Shown: positions 23,901-33,031 of the stretch, piece by piece | How positions within the stretch are numbered: the first letter of the stretch is position 1 | Layout of the letters: the number at the start of each line of letters is the position of its first letter | Assembly (NCBI GenBank): GCA_024291935.2 | Contig: CM044306.1 | Coordinates: 25,007,501-25,071,500 of the forward strand | DNA length: 64,000 nt | Direction of reading: 5' to 3' | DNA from: Okapia johnstoni | Lineage: Eukaryota > Chordata > Mammalia > Artiodactyla > Giraffidae | Notes under the pieces: generated by a model | Seen by the model: the letters and a program-made list of their open reading frames with translations, nothing else | What the model was told of the DNA's origin: nothing | Database searches by the model: none | Made by a program: the position numbers and the translations under genes

Positions 23901-26900
23901 GTGAGACCCAGGCAAGCACAACCGACACAGGCATCCGGAACCAGGAAAGGTGGCAAGCACACTTTCCAAGACAATCACCCACTAGTCCCTTCCTCCATCA
24001 CTCGACAGACCAGTGTGACATCCACAGAGTTCATCATGGCCATGCACACCAGCTAGGGCCTCTAGCACACAGGTGACATGCAGCCAGCCCTCTCACACAC
24101 CCATTCTGCACAGACCTGAGCCCACAGATTTCTTCCAAATGCCTGTGTTCACTACAGTCCCACAGGGTTAGTCCCCCCAACACACGTGCACAGTCCCCAA
24201 TACACTCCAGCTATGGCGCTGGAAGCCCTGTTCCCCACCCAAGGAGAGATGGGAGTGGCTGAGCCTGACCACAAGGGGGATGAAAGCATGGGAAGGACCC
24301 TTGGCCACCTCCATCCTCCACTCCCACCTCCCCTCAGAGGGCCAGGCCTCCTGGCAGGGCTCCCTCACAGAAATGGAGGAAATGGTCTACTGTAAACAGT
24401 TCACCCCCATCCGTCACCCTACATGGGGACACTCTCACATCACACACATTCCCCAACTAGCCAACAGGCAACCCTGGGAAAGGCTCTGGGAAGCTCAAAA
24501 GAGGCGGTGAGTAAAAGAGCAGGGGTGGTCACCTTTCTTTTCTCTGCCCACCCCCACCCCTGCCTACCACACCACCTGGGCTGCAGCAGACAGAAGCTTC
24601 CTGAATGAGGCAACTTCACCTCTAGCAGCATGACCCCAGTCCTCACAGGAACGCCCAGTCACCTCTGTCACATTGAGGGGTCTGGGCTTAGAGGTACCGC
24701 AAGGCACACTGATAATCAACCTTTAACTTACAAACCGGGGGTGTCCTATAGCTGTTCCCACTCCCCCTCTGCAATTCACACACAGTGGGGAGGCTCCAGA
24801 GTGCTCACTGGGCTGCCCAGAACTCCAGGGGATCTTTCCAGAGCCCTCTGACCCACAGAACTCACACCTTCCAGCCTCAGGGGCCAAATGTAAGCACATA
24901 GGCAAGGAGCAGCCTCCTCCCCGGCCCGCCCCCATGGGCTCTTCTGACTTCATAAGACACCTGAATCCCTTGTGGTCTCTAGCTCCAGCCATACCTGCCT
25001 GCTTTCGGTGCCCTGCCTGGAACACTTTGCACATCCCACTCCTGCTCATGCTTTAGGTCTCAACTCCAATGTCACTGCCTCCAGGAAGACTTCCCTGAAG
25101 CCCAAAGAGGTCAAGCCCTCCTGACTTAGGCTTTAGTGCCACCCTGTACTTTTGTCCATTTCACCATTTTCTGCATGCCCACTTGAATGTCCATCTGCCT
25201 TACTATACTATGTGCTTCTTAAGGGCAAGGCCCTCATCACTGACTCCCAGGGCCTGGCATCAACCCTGCAACAGTGCCACAGGCTCAATATTTCCTAAAT
25301 GAAAAAGACAGCTCATGTGTACTCTACTAGGCACAGAGCCTCCACACCCACGCTCTCCTCACCATGGCCCGAAACACAACACCTACGCAGCATGCAAGTG
25401 CCATGAAGCCAAGGGCCCTGCCTGTGTTGTTCGCTGCACCCTTGGGGAGTGGACCAGCAACAGACATAGTGGTCTCTACGAATGTCTGAGCCCCACTCAG
25501 TGACCCACCCCACAGATGATGGGTGATAAAGGAAGGGGAGGCGGTACCTGCCGTCCCGATGGGCCGCACCGCCCTCAGTCACGGTCTTGACGAAGATGCC
25601 CAGCTTCTCAAGGCCCATGTCCGCCCCGGCCCCCATGCCAATGATGCTGATGCCCAGGCCCTCGGAGTCTGTGAAGCAGAGGGTGATGAGAAGCCAGTAG
25701 GGGGGTAGGATTTGCAGGGGACAGAGTGAGAGACCCATCCCTAGCCCTTACAGTGGGGCACAGCCTCACCTCAGGAACCAGTCTCCATGCTGAGGGGATG
25801 TCCCACATCTGCTTCTGTCACTCCCTCTTTGCCAAACCAACTAGGATGCTCTTGGGTCACTGTCTGCCCTCTGCCCCATCCAAAGAACTGATGGGCAGCA
25901 GGGCGTGCTGAGGGGGCACTATCTGTATGCAGATGAGGTGCGTGGTGGCCACGGGGACCAGTGGGGGAGCCACGAGAGGGCTGATCTTCCCCCTCCCTAA
26001 GCAGTCTCATCCCTGCTCACAGCCTCAGTGACTCAAGACCTCCTGCTTTTCTTTCCCGCAAGACCCACTGCTCTCTCCACAGCTGCCCTTGTCTGTCGCA
26101 CGGGCCTCGGACGTCTGAATGAGATCTTCCCCCACAAATAGGCTTTTCCAGCCTGCCCCCCCTTCACGGGGCCTGGGAGTCACCTGGATTCCTCCCTCCC
26201 CCTGCAGCCTCTGTGGAAGCCAAGTAATCCCTGAATGCCGTCAATCCCACCTTCCCAGAATCCCTCAAGTGCACCCCCTTCCTGCACAGCCATCACCATG
26301 TCCACACCACAGGGGCCCCTCTCCAACCATGTACAACCCTTTGCCCCCCAGCACAGCTTGGTATAATCTCTCTAGAATACTTTTCTCACACCTTGCAAGG
26401 CTCCCCGTCCATCTTAGAAAAGGGGTCGACAAGGTCTTGTATGCACAGCCTTCTCCCCCACCCTCCGAATCTACCAGGTCTCTCCTTTTCCGCAGACTCC
26501 CCTCATCTCCTCTTCAGAGTTCAACGCAAGCATCACCTTCCTTTGGGACTCCCCCAGGTCTGGTCAGGTCTCCTGTTAAATGCTTTTATAGTGGCCCCTC
26601 CTTCGTTTCCTGGCACCCTCACTGTGCAAAGGACACACTTAGGTGTGACTGTTCCAGCCATGCCTGCCCCCTACCCCCTCCATCGCTCTCCCATTGTGGC
26701 TTGGCCCACAGAGTCCAGGACCCAGCCCACAGCGCTCCTGTGGAGCCTGACAACTGCAGAAGCACAGAGTGCAGCGTGACAGGGTGGTAGTGGGGGCTTG
26801 GGCTGGGCTGAGTCTGTGTGGCTGTGGGGTGCTGACAGAGCCCCAGTTAGGGGAAGCAGAACATCTCAGTGGAAGCCCTGAGGGTCCACCCAGGGTGGAA

Positions 26901-29900
26901 GCTGGCACAAGGCAGGGGCCCAGGTGGCCCAGCTCACCCTTTTCCAGCTCCACAGGGAACAGCTCCAACCTCTCCACCCGTTTCTCCAGCTCGTACTCAG
27001 CAGAGGCTGCCATGGGATCCACGTCCTCGTTGCGACGATCGTAGTCCTCGTTGGAATAGGTGCTGAACACCTGGGGGAGAGGCTGCTTGTCAGAGGCGCC
27101 AATAGGAGGGCAAGGGCTAACCCAGTGAGAGGAGGCTGAAAGGGCAGGCTGTGCCAGCCACTGTGCTCCCCTTCTGCTAGAGGTCTCCCCCACCTCCAGA
27201 CAGGTTGAGGTGAGGCCTTCCCCAGCCCACGCTGATCCCAGCTCAGAGTGGGGCCCTTCTAGTTCTGAGTTAGGGGGCAAGACAGAAAGGGACCCAGCCT
27301 TGCCACACCCACAGCATGACTCTCTCCTGCAGCCCTGACCACACAAGCACCACCAGTTAGAGGAGGAAAGGAAGGTCAATGCTGGAGAAATTGTCACACT
27401 CATGAACCCAGGTTCCCAGGGTCAGAGAGAGACCAACAGACAGCCCCCATCCCAGACAAAGACGAGGGTGGACACAGACGGCAGGATAGAGGAAGGAACA
27501 TGCTGAGTACAAGAGGGGAAGAGGAGGAGGGATAAGGAGTGGAGGAGATGCTGGAGGATGCCAGATGGGGAGGGGCGGAGCGGGTGTGAGACACAGAGAG
27601 GGGGAAGGGAGGAGAGAGAAGGGTAGAAAGAGGAAGCAGGGCACCCAGGACCCAGCTAGCATGGACTTGAAGCGGCCAGGGTGGAGAGAGAGGCAGGAGG
27701 ACCACCGGTACCCCCATGGAGAATGGGCAGGCCCTCCTCCTGAGGGGCCCCTATGGCCTTGCCCACACGGCCAGACCTCAATCTCCCTTCTGAACCACAG
27801 CTCTCTGAGGTACCCCCTTATCCCCAGGGCACGAGGAGGCCCGGGCAGAGGTCCTGGGCCCAATACCCTGCAGAAAGCAGGGAGAGCAGGGAAGTGGCAG
27901 CCTCTGACACTGTCCATAGCGAACCTGGCCTTATTGTCCTCTGTACCCCTCTGCTGGTTCAGCAGAAAGGGGACTCCCCAGTCTGACTCTCCTCCAAAGA
28001 ACAGAGAAGGTAAGACAAGGGCTCTGCAGGAGTGCCTAAGTCTGGGTCCAGGGGGGGTGCTCCTGGTGGGAGGTTAATGAGTACCATTTGGGGCACCATG
28101 ACGTGTTCCTGCTTCACTGCCCGCAGCAACAGGTTGGCACCACTTGGAGCCAAGTGGGGGTGATGAAGGGTAGCAGCAGCTCTATCAGATGGCTGGGCCT
28201 GAGGCCTGCGCAGCTGGAGTGGGACACTGTCTCCTCCGAGGCCCCTGCCAGGGTCCCTTTCCTCCAGAAGCAGCCGCTATGGGCACCCAGGCCAGCAGCT
28301 CGTGTGTCCCAGCCTTGGTTTAGTGTCACCCCCCAAGCACCATGGCTCCGACAAGGGGGCTCCTCGTTGGGAGGGGCCTACATGGTCACTTAACTCACTG
28401 CCCTCAACTTTACAGCATCAGAGAAAGAGTGCAAACCCTTGGAGTTGTCGATGGTGCAGCAGTCAGACTGCCCTCTTGACATCTGGCCAGCAGCCCCAAG
28501 CTCCTGGGAGAAATGGGCCACCTAGCCCACATACAGTGCAAGATGCTAGGCCCACTGTCCAAGGTCATGGGAGCTAGCCCATAGCAGGGTGGGATGAGAC
28601 TGGTGGGTGGGTCACTGGGACTTTGTCCCCATTGCACATAGGTCCCAAGCCCCGGGACAGGGCCAGCATGCGCCTAGATCTGGCAAACTGGCTTTAGCCC
28701 ACTTCTGTATCTGAGTCCCTTGATCCTCACCCTCTATCCTAGCAGAGAGGGTCTCTCCATCCCTCAGTCTATGTGGTAGCCTGGGTCCACCAAACTCCTC
28801 CCCACCACGAGTAAACACATGCAATTACACACACACACACACACGCACACACACGCACACACACACACACATTTGACCTCCAAAACACCCTCATAACCTG
28901 TCCTGGGCTTTGTCCTCCCCTCTTTTCTCAGATTATTAAATCCTGTCCCCTGCAGGAAAGCCAGGCTGGAGGGTCAGAGGCCTCAGACCACCATTCACAC
29001 TGCCCATCTCCATGTGTCCAGCCTATCCGAGGGCCCTGGATCCAGTCCCCCTCTCCAGATAACCATCTAGAATTGAGCTTTCTGTCCTCAGCAGAAGCCT
29101 CTATATGGCCAACAATTGGGTCATCCGAGGGGCACAAGACCCTGGACTTAGTATCAGTGCAGGGGCGGGGACAGAGAGAGGGAAAACTGGGTGGGGAGGA
29201 AGACATCCCCAGCAAGGTCAAAAGTCAGACACACAAAGGCAGCACCACACACCACAGGCGAGCAACTGTCACCAGGGAGTCAGGGAGCACTGCTCCAAAT
29301 CATGTGCTATTTTTTACCCAAAAATCAGGGTAAGGTGTCAAATATAGACAGTCAGAGGCTCAGGACTAAAAGACCAAACTCCACCTCTGAGGGGATCAGG
29401 CAGCTCAGAGAACTGCTGTGGCAGAGCCGTGGGGTGTCCTGACCCCCTCAGTGGTCCCCACTTGCATCCTCAGTGACCCAAGAAACACCCCATATCCTTC
29501 AGCTCTCTGCCTCCAGGATCCCAGCACTTCAGAAGAGGAGAGGGGAGGCAAAAAGGCTTGTGAGGTCACAGCCTGGGGGAAGGGGCTGGCCTGAGTGGGG
29601 AGTTGCACTTCCCAGGCCCCCTGGGGTGGGAGGTGGAAGAGGAACAGAGGTTAAGACTCTGGGGCAGGTGGGAGGAAACGGGCAGCTTCAGCGTCCAGGA
29701 GTAGTTATGGAAATTTCAATCAAACAGAGGGGGGTTTGACTGGGGAGGGGTAAAGGCTGAACTTTCCTTGGCCTGGGCACAGCTGAGCCTGGGGTGGTGA
29801 TAAAAAGTCTTTAGGCTGAATGTGCCAGCCGAGAATAGAGGGTAGTGCACTGCAGGCAGATTCTTTACCATCTGAGCCACCAGGGAAGCCTCAGGAAACT

Positions 29901-31991
29901 GGGGGCTGGGGTTTTTAATTCTCCCAGAGACCTCTCCCAGCATTCTCCTGAGCATCTGAGGGCACTGGCACAACCCACAAACCAATCACCAATAGTGTGT
30001 GTGCCCCCCAAAAGGGAGGATCTCCTGTCCTTCTTTCAGGGTACCCAGAGAATGAGGCAAAAGCGCCTGGTGCCTGCCAACACCAAGAGCAAAAGCAGGA
30101 GGTTGCTGCCAGGCACCTGGGAGTTTCCCAGCCCCACCCCCTTCTCCTCCATACCCTGCTGAAGGCCTAGCCTCCTAAAAAACCACAAAAAGTGCCTGCC
30201 TATGTAACCTCCTACCCCCACCTCGGGAGCTGGCCCAGCACAGACCCCAGGGAACAGGGCCCCCAGTCACATGGCCTCAGCTCAGCTCAACCTCAGAGAC
30301 CTGCTTCCCTCTTTCACTTCTGCAAAGTTGGGGTGAGGGCTACAGCCAGTTTGAAGGAAGGGCTGCACCTTCGTTTTGGGAAGTTTCTGGCTCCTCCACC
30401 CCTGTGTGCAGCTCCGGTGCAGGAGGAAAGCAGGGGTGTTTCTAAGCTCCTCATGCCCCTCCGACCCAGAGCGGAGTAAGGATCAAAGTGGGGGTGCTCT
30501 CCTGAGGTCACAGGTACACACAAACACACACACACACACACCTTCCCACCACTTAAGCCCACGCCTCTGGCAGTCTCCGGAGGGAGACTGTCTGGGAAAG
30601 GAAGGGAAAGCAGGTGTCCCAGGACCGGCGCAGGGCAGGGTGGGGCAGCAGGCAGAGGAACCCGAGGGCAGGTCAGGGCAGGCCACTTCATCTCAGGCCT
30701 CCGACTCGGGCTCGTAGGGGGGCTCCCCCTCCTCCTCTTCTTCGTCGTCCTCCTCCAGGGCACTGCCCCCGGAGTCCTCCCCCAGCCCACTGTAGGCGCT
30801 CACGTCCACCAAGTCCGCCTCCGAGAAGTCCTCCTTTTTGGACTCGTCTACGTCCTCGAGGGCCACGTCCGGGGCCCGGCCATTGCCCACCCCCTTTTCA
30901 GGCACCGCCACGGTCGCCACCTCCTCCTCGGGAGCCGCCTGAGCCTTCTGCTCCTCAGGCGCCGGGCTAGCGGTGGTTGCCAAGGCGCTGCCATTCTCCA
31001 GGGCCGCGTGGACTGTCACCTCCGCCTGGATCACCTCTGTGGGCGCTGCCTCAGCCTCCGACTCCCCGCTCTCCTCCACCTCCACCGGCTTAATCTTGCG
31101 CACCTCCCGGGGCTTGGGGGGCGGCCGGGCAGGGGCCACTCGGTGCTGCGGGGGCTGCTGCCCTCCGGGGCCGCGCTCCTTCTCGGCTGGGGCATCCCCC
31201 GACGGGGCGGGCGGCGGCGGGGGCGGCTGAAACACCCGGGACCGCTTACTGACCAGCTTCGAGTTGACCTGGGGAATCCCGGCGGCCGCGGCCCTGGGCA
31301 GCCCGGGCCCGCGGTGGAGGCCGGTCCTCGAGTCGGCCTTCTCAAAGACGGCGCTTAGCTGGCTGACCGTCGGCGACACGGCGTCGGCGTCCAGCTTGTC
31401 CAGCGCCTCGGTGCTGCCGTTGAAGCGCACCACGACGTCCAGCTTCCGGTCCTGCAGGCCGGCGCGCTCCCTGCCTCAGCAGCCGCCGCGCCGCGGCCTC
31501 CTTGTCGCCGCCCGCGGCCGCGGGGACGCTCCGTTCGAACAGCTTCCGCGTCTCCTGCAGCCGGGACGGCGGGTGCGGCGGCGGCGCGGGCTGCGCGGAG
31601 GGCGCGGGCTTGGAGTCGAAGCGGCTCACGCGCTCCGATACGCTGGTGCCCAGCTTCAACAGGGCGCTATGGTCCACGTTCTCGTTCAGGCTGCTGGCCC
31701 GCGGCAGCGACAAGCGCACGCCGCGCTCGGGCGCCCGCAGGGCCTCGGTGGGGCCCGCGCCCGCCGCCCGCATCGCCCGGAGCGCCTGCCGTCGTGCCCA
31801 TCTGCAGGAACATACTTTTGATGCGATGGACGTTGGAGCCATATTTTCTTGTGGTGGGCTGCCTTGGGTGCCTCGTCGGGCCCGGGCGCGTCGGGCGGTT
31901 TCAGAGCCTGGATGCCCGCCTCGTAGGCGCTGCGGTGCGGAGAGGCGCTCCGGAGGGGACCCCCAGGCCCCCGTGGCTCCGTCTTCATCAT
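16466..31991 (-). CDS. PPP1R9B: PPP1R9B, neurabin-2/spinophilin: 10 exons, exon 1 frame-broken and 3'-truncated in this sequence (span includes the 3' UTR)
   Basis: Scaffold protein that binds F-actin and targets protein phosphatase 1 to dendritic spines and other sites. Coding segments (minus): 31991-30696, 27070-26938, 25668-25548, 23710-23606, 22578-22443, 21886-21734, 21623-21570, 18856-18627, 18293-18197 and 18022-17969. Exons 2-10 join in phase and give 360 residues. Order of regions: N-terminal actin-binding Pro/Arg-rich part (exon 1), PDZ domain (exons 2-5; [25 protein letters not shown]) and C-terminal coiled coil (exons 7-10) ending TLRNSNST. Exon 1 gives about 429 residues once three one-base excesses are ignored. 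The family length is 817, so 28 residues are missing exactly between exons 1 and 2, where the PP1-docking RKIHF motif (447-451) should be. Gene identity is certain; integrity of exon 1 is not. Confidence 0.95.
17969..18022 (-). CDS. PPP1R9B: PPP1R9B exon 10, terminal coding segment
   Basis: Acceptor AG 18024-18023 after a poly-T tract. Encodes [17 protein letters not shown] and stop TAA at 17971-17969. Confidence 0.95.
   Translation of the reverse strand: MSELEGNLQTLRNSNST
18197..18293 (-). CDS. PPP1R9B: PPP1R9B exon 9 (coiled coil)
   Basis: 97 nt, acceptor AG 18295-18294, donor GTAGGC from 18196. Encodes [20 protein letters not shown] and [12 protein letters not shown]. Confidence 0.95.
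18627..18856 (-). CDS. PPP1R9B: PPP1R9B exon 8 (coiled coil)
   Basis: 230 nt, acceptor AG 18858-18857, donor GTAGGT from 18626. Encodes [20 protein letters not shown] through [13 protein letters not shown] and two bases of the next Lys. Heptad-rich. The longer open frame reading through the donor hits a stop at once. Confidence 0.96.
19058..19150 (+). repeat. MIR SINE fragment
   Basis: 'ctatctccatgacttggggtaaggccacttttgtcttaagctgtactcctcccatttgtaaagtgggactga' follows the MIR core. Lies in PPP1R9B intron 7. Confidence 0.55.
19973..20177 (-). repeat. Bov-tA SINE
   Basis: Reverse: gctgctcagtcgtgtctgactctttgcgacc ... gcagattcttttaccatctgagccaccagggaagccc. Lies in PPP1R9B intron 7. Confidence 0.9.
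21240..21435 (-). repeat. MIR SINE, reverse orientation
   Basis: 'attatgtgtcagacactgtactaaagactttacatgtattattctattttatcctcacaatgg...' is antisense MIR. It ends about 130 bp from PPP1R9B exon 7. Confidence 0.7.
21570..21623 (-). CDS. PPP1R9B: PPP1R9B exon 7 (coiled-coil start)
   Basis: 54 nt, acceptor AG 21625-21624, donor GTAAGA from 21569. Encodes [18 protein letters not shown], a heptad-type helix. Confidence 0.95.
21734..21886 (-). CDS. PPP1R9B: PPP1R9B exon 6
   Basis: 153 nt, acceptor AG 21888-21887, donor GTGCGC from 21733. Encodes [20 protein letters not shown] and [18 protein letters not shown], an acidic linker. Confidence 0.96.
22443..22578 (-). CDS. PPP1R9B: PPP1R9B exon 5
   Basis: 136 nt, acceptor AG 22580-22579, donor GTAGGG from 22442. 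Encodes [20 protein letters not shown] through [12 protein letters not shown], spanning the PDZ end and the linker. Confidence 0.96.
23606..23710 (-). CDS. PPP1R9B: PPP1R9B exon 4 (PDZ, second half)
   Basis: 105 nt, acceptor AG 23712-23711, donor GTGAGG from 23605. Encodes [20 protein letters not shown] and [14 protein letters not shown]. Confidence 0.96.
25548..25668 (-). CDS. PPP1R9B: PPP1R9B exon 3 (PDZ, first half)
   Basis: 121 nt, acceptor AG 25670-25669, donor GTACCG from 25547. Encodes [17 protein letters not shown] and [28 protein letters not shown] is the PDZ carboxylate-binding loop. Confidence 0.96.
26938..27070 (-). CDS. PPP1R9B: PPP1R9B exon 2
   Basis: 133 nt, acceptor AG 27072-27071, donor GTGAGC from 26937. 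Encodes [20 protein letters not shown] through [11 protein letters not shown], the segment just before the PDZ domain. Starts in phase 0. Confidence 0.96.
28829..28872. repeat. (CA)n microsatellite with CG interruptions
   Basis: acacac tract with two gcac interruptions in PPP1R9B intron 1. Confidence 0.9.
29847..29890 (-). repeat. Bov-tA SINE tRNA-like head (fragment)
   Basis: gtgcactgcaggcagattctttaccatctgagccaccagggaagcct is only the head of the SINE, in reverse. Confidence 0.8.
30693..31991 (-). pseudogene. PPP1R9B: PPP1R9B exon 1 (ATG to end of recognisable coding; frame-disrupted, probably by sequence error)
   Basis: Starts [20 protein letters not shown]. The start is the tandem ATG at 31991-31986. 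The frame reads to AAHHKK, then needs a one-base correction at 31844-31847 (AAAA), another in the GC-rich stretch 31753-31770, and a third at 31469-31471 (GGG). After the third it is back in phase with the ATG. Recognisable blocks: [85 protein letters not shown] and [20 protein letters not shown], ending YEPESEA then TGA (30695-30693). There is no donor GT before the stop. Typed as pseudogene only because the frame is broken here; the gene is probably functional. Confidence 0.85.
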
Positions 31992-32640
31992 TGTGGGGGG
32001 AGCCGGGTTCGCATCCCAACGCTTCCCGCTCCCCCCTTCCAACAGGCGGCGGGCCAAGTCGGCACCACTGCCCCCTCCCCCAGAGAAAAGGAACCCCGAA
32101 AGGCCTTTTTAAAGCCTCCCCCCAAAACCAAGCTGACCAAAACAGTTAACCTCGCTTTAAAAAAAAAAAAATCTCCGAGCGCCCTGTGTGGATCGCCTCC
32201 CCCAGTCAAGCTGCCAAAGACAGCCCGCCCTTCTACCAAAGCCCGAGCGGCCTGGTATGGTCGCCCCCACCCAAATTAGAAAAGCGGCGCTCGGAGCCGG
32301 TGGGACCGCTCGCCCTGCAGTAGCGGAGGCGCCCGCTCACATCGTCCGAGGCGGTGTCAGCGGGGCTGGTAGCCCCGGCACCCCCCACCCCGGCCGGGGG
32401 CCTTGGCTCTCCAGGGGCCCGGCACCCGGGCGCCCATAGCTGCTCGGCCGGCCCGGGCCGCTCCGCCGCCGCTGCCGCGCCACCCTCCCTCCCTCCCTCC
32501 CCCCCCCCGCGCCCCGAGCCTCGGTCTTTCTCTGGCTCTGCCCGAGCGGCGGCTGCCGGAGACCAAGCGGCTGCCCTTCTCGCCGCCGCCGCTGGGGGAC
32601 TGGCATCTCTGGGTCCTAAAGGGATCGGATTTCCGGGACC
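31000..32640 (-). promoter_or_regulatory. PPP1R9B: CpG island spanning PPP1R9B exon 1 and promoter
   Basis: Visibly CpG-dense sequence runs from the middle of exon 1 through about 32640, the only large CpG block upstream of the start codon. The transcription start is probably within 32050-32600; no TATA box is seen. A run of CCCT units followed by poly-C lies at 32483-32508. Confidence 0.75.
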
Positions 32641-32822
32641 GGAGCCTGTGAGCCCTCCCCTTCCCATCCCATCCACCCCAAGGTATACTCCTCCCCTACC
32701 GGCCCTCGCCATAGCCTTCCACTGACCCCAGAGGTTGGCCAGTCTTCTTCAACCCTCCCATCCCAACCTCTGACTGTAGCTTTTCACAACATATATAACC
32801 TCACCCCCCATTAAATATTAAG

Positions 32823-33031
32823 TAAGTGTGTTAGTCGCTCAGTCGTGTCCGACTCTTTGCGACCCCATGGGATCTAGCCCACCAGGCTCCTCTGTCCATG
32901 GAATTCTCCAGGCAAGGATACTGGAGTGGTTTGCCATTTTCTCCTCCAGGAATCTTCCTGACCCAGGGGTTGAGCCCCGGGCTCCTGCATCGCAGGCAGA
33001 TTCTTTTCCGTATGAGCCACCAGGGAAGCCC
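32823..33031 (-). repeat. Bov-tA SINE
   Basis: Reverse: gttagtcgctcagtcgtgtccgactctttgcgacc ... gcagattcttttccgtatgagccaccagggaagccct. Lies just upstream of the PPP1R9B CpG island. Confidence 0.9.

Larger units (their letters stand above)
27071..30692 (-). other. PPP1R9B: PPP1R9B intron 1
   Basis: 3.6 kb without a further exon. I looked through the minus strand for the 28-codon block expected between exons 1 and 2 and did not find it. The stretch holds a (CA)n, an SINE head at 29847-29890 and a short (AC)n near 30520-30541. Confidence 0.6.

Noticed and set aside
30693..31991. PPP1R9B as a true pseudogene
   Set aside because: Exons 2-10 are intact with good splice sites, and the three exon 1 frame faults cancel out and sit in homopolymer or GC-rich runs, so sequence error is more likely than gene death.
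30614..32725. Several plus-strand frames over 100 codons
   Set aside because: They are antisense shadows of the GC-rich PPP1R9B exon 1 and promoter, with no recognisable domain.
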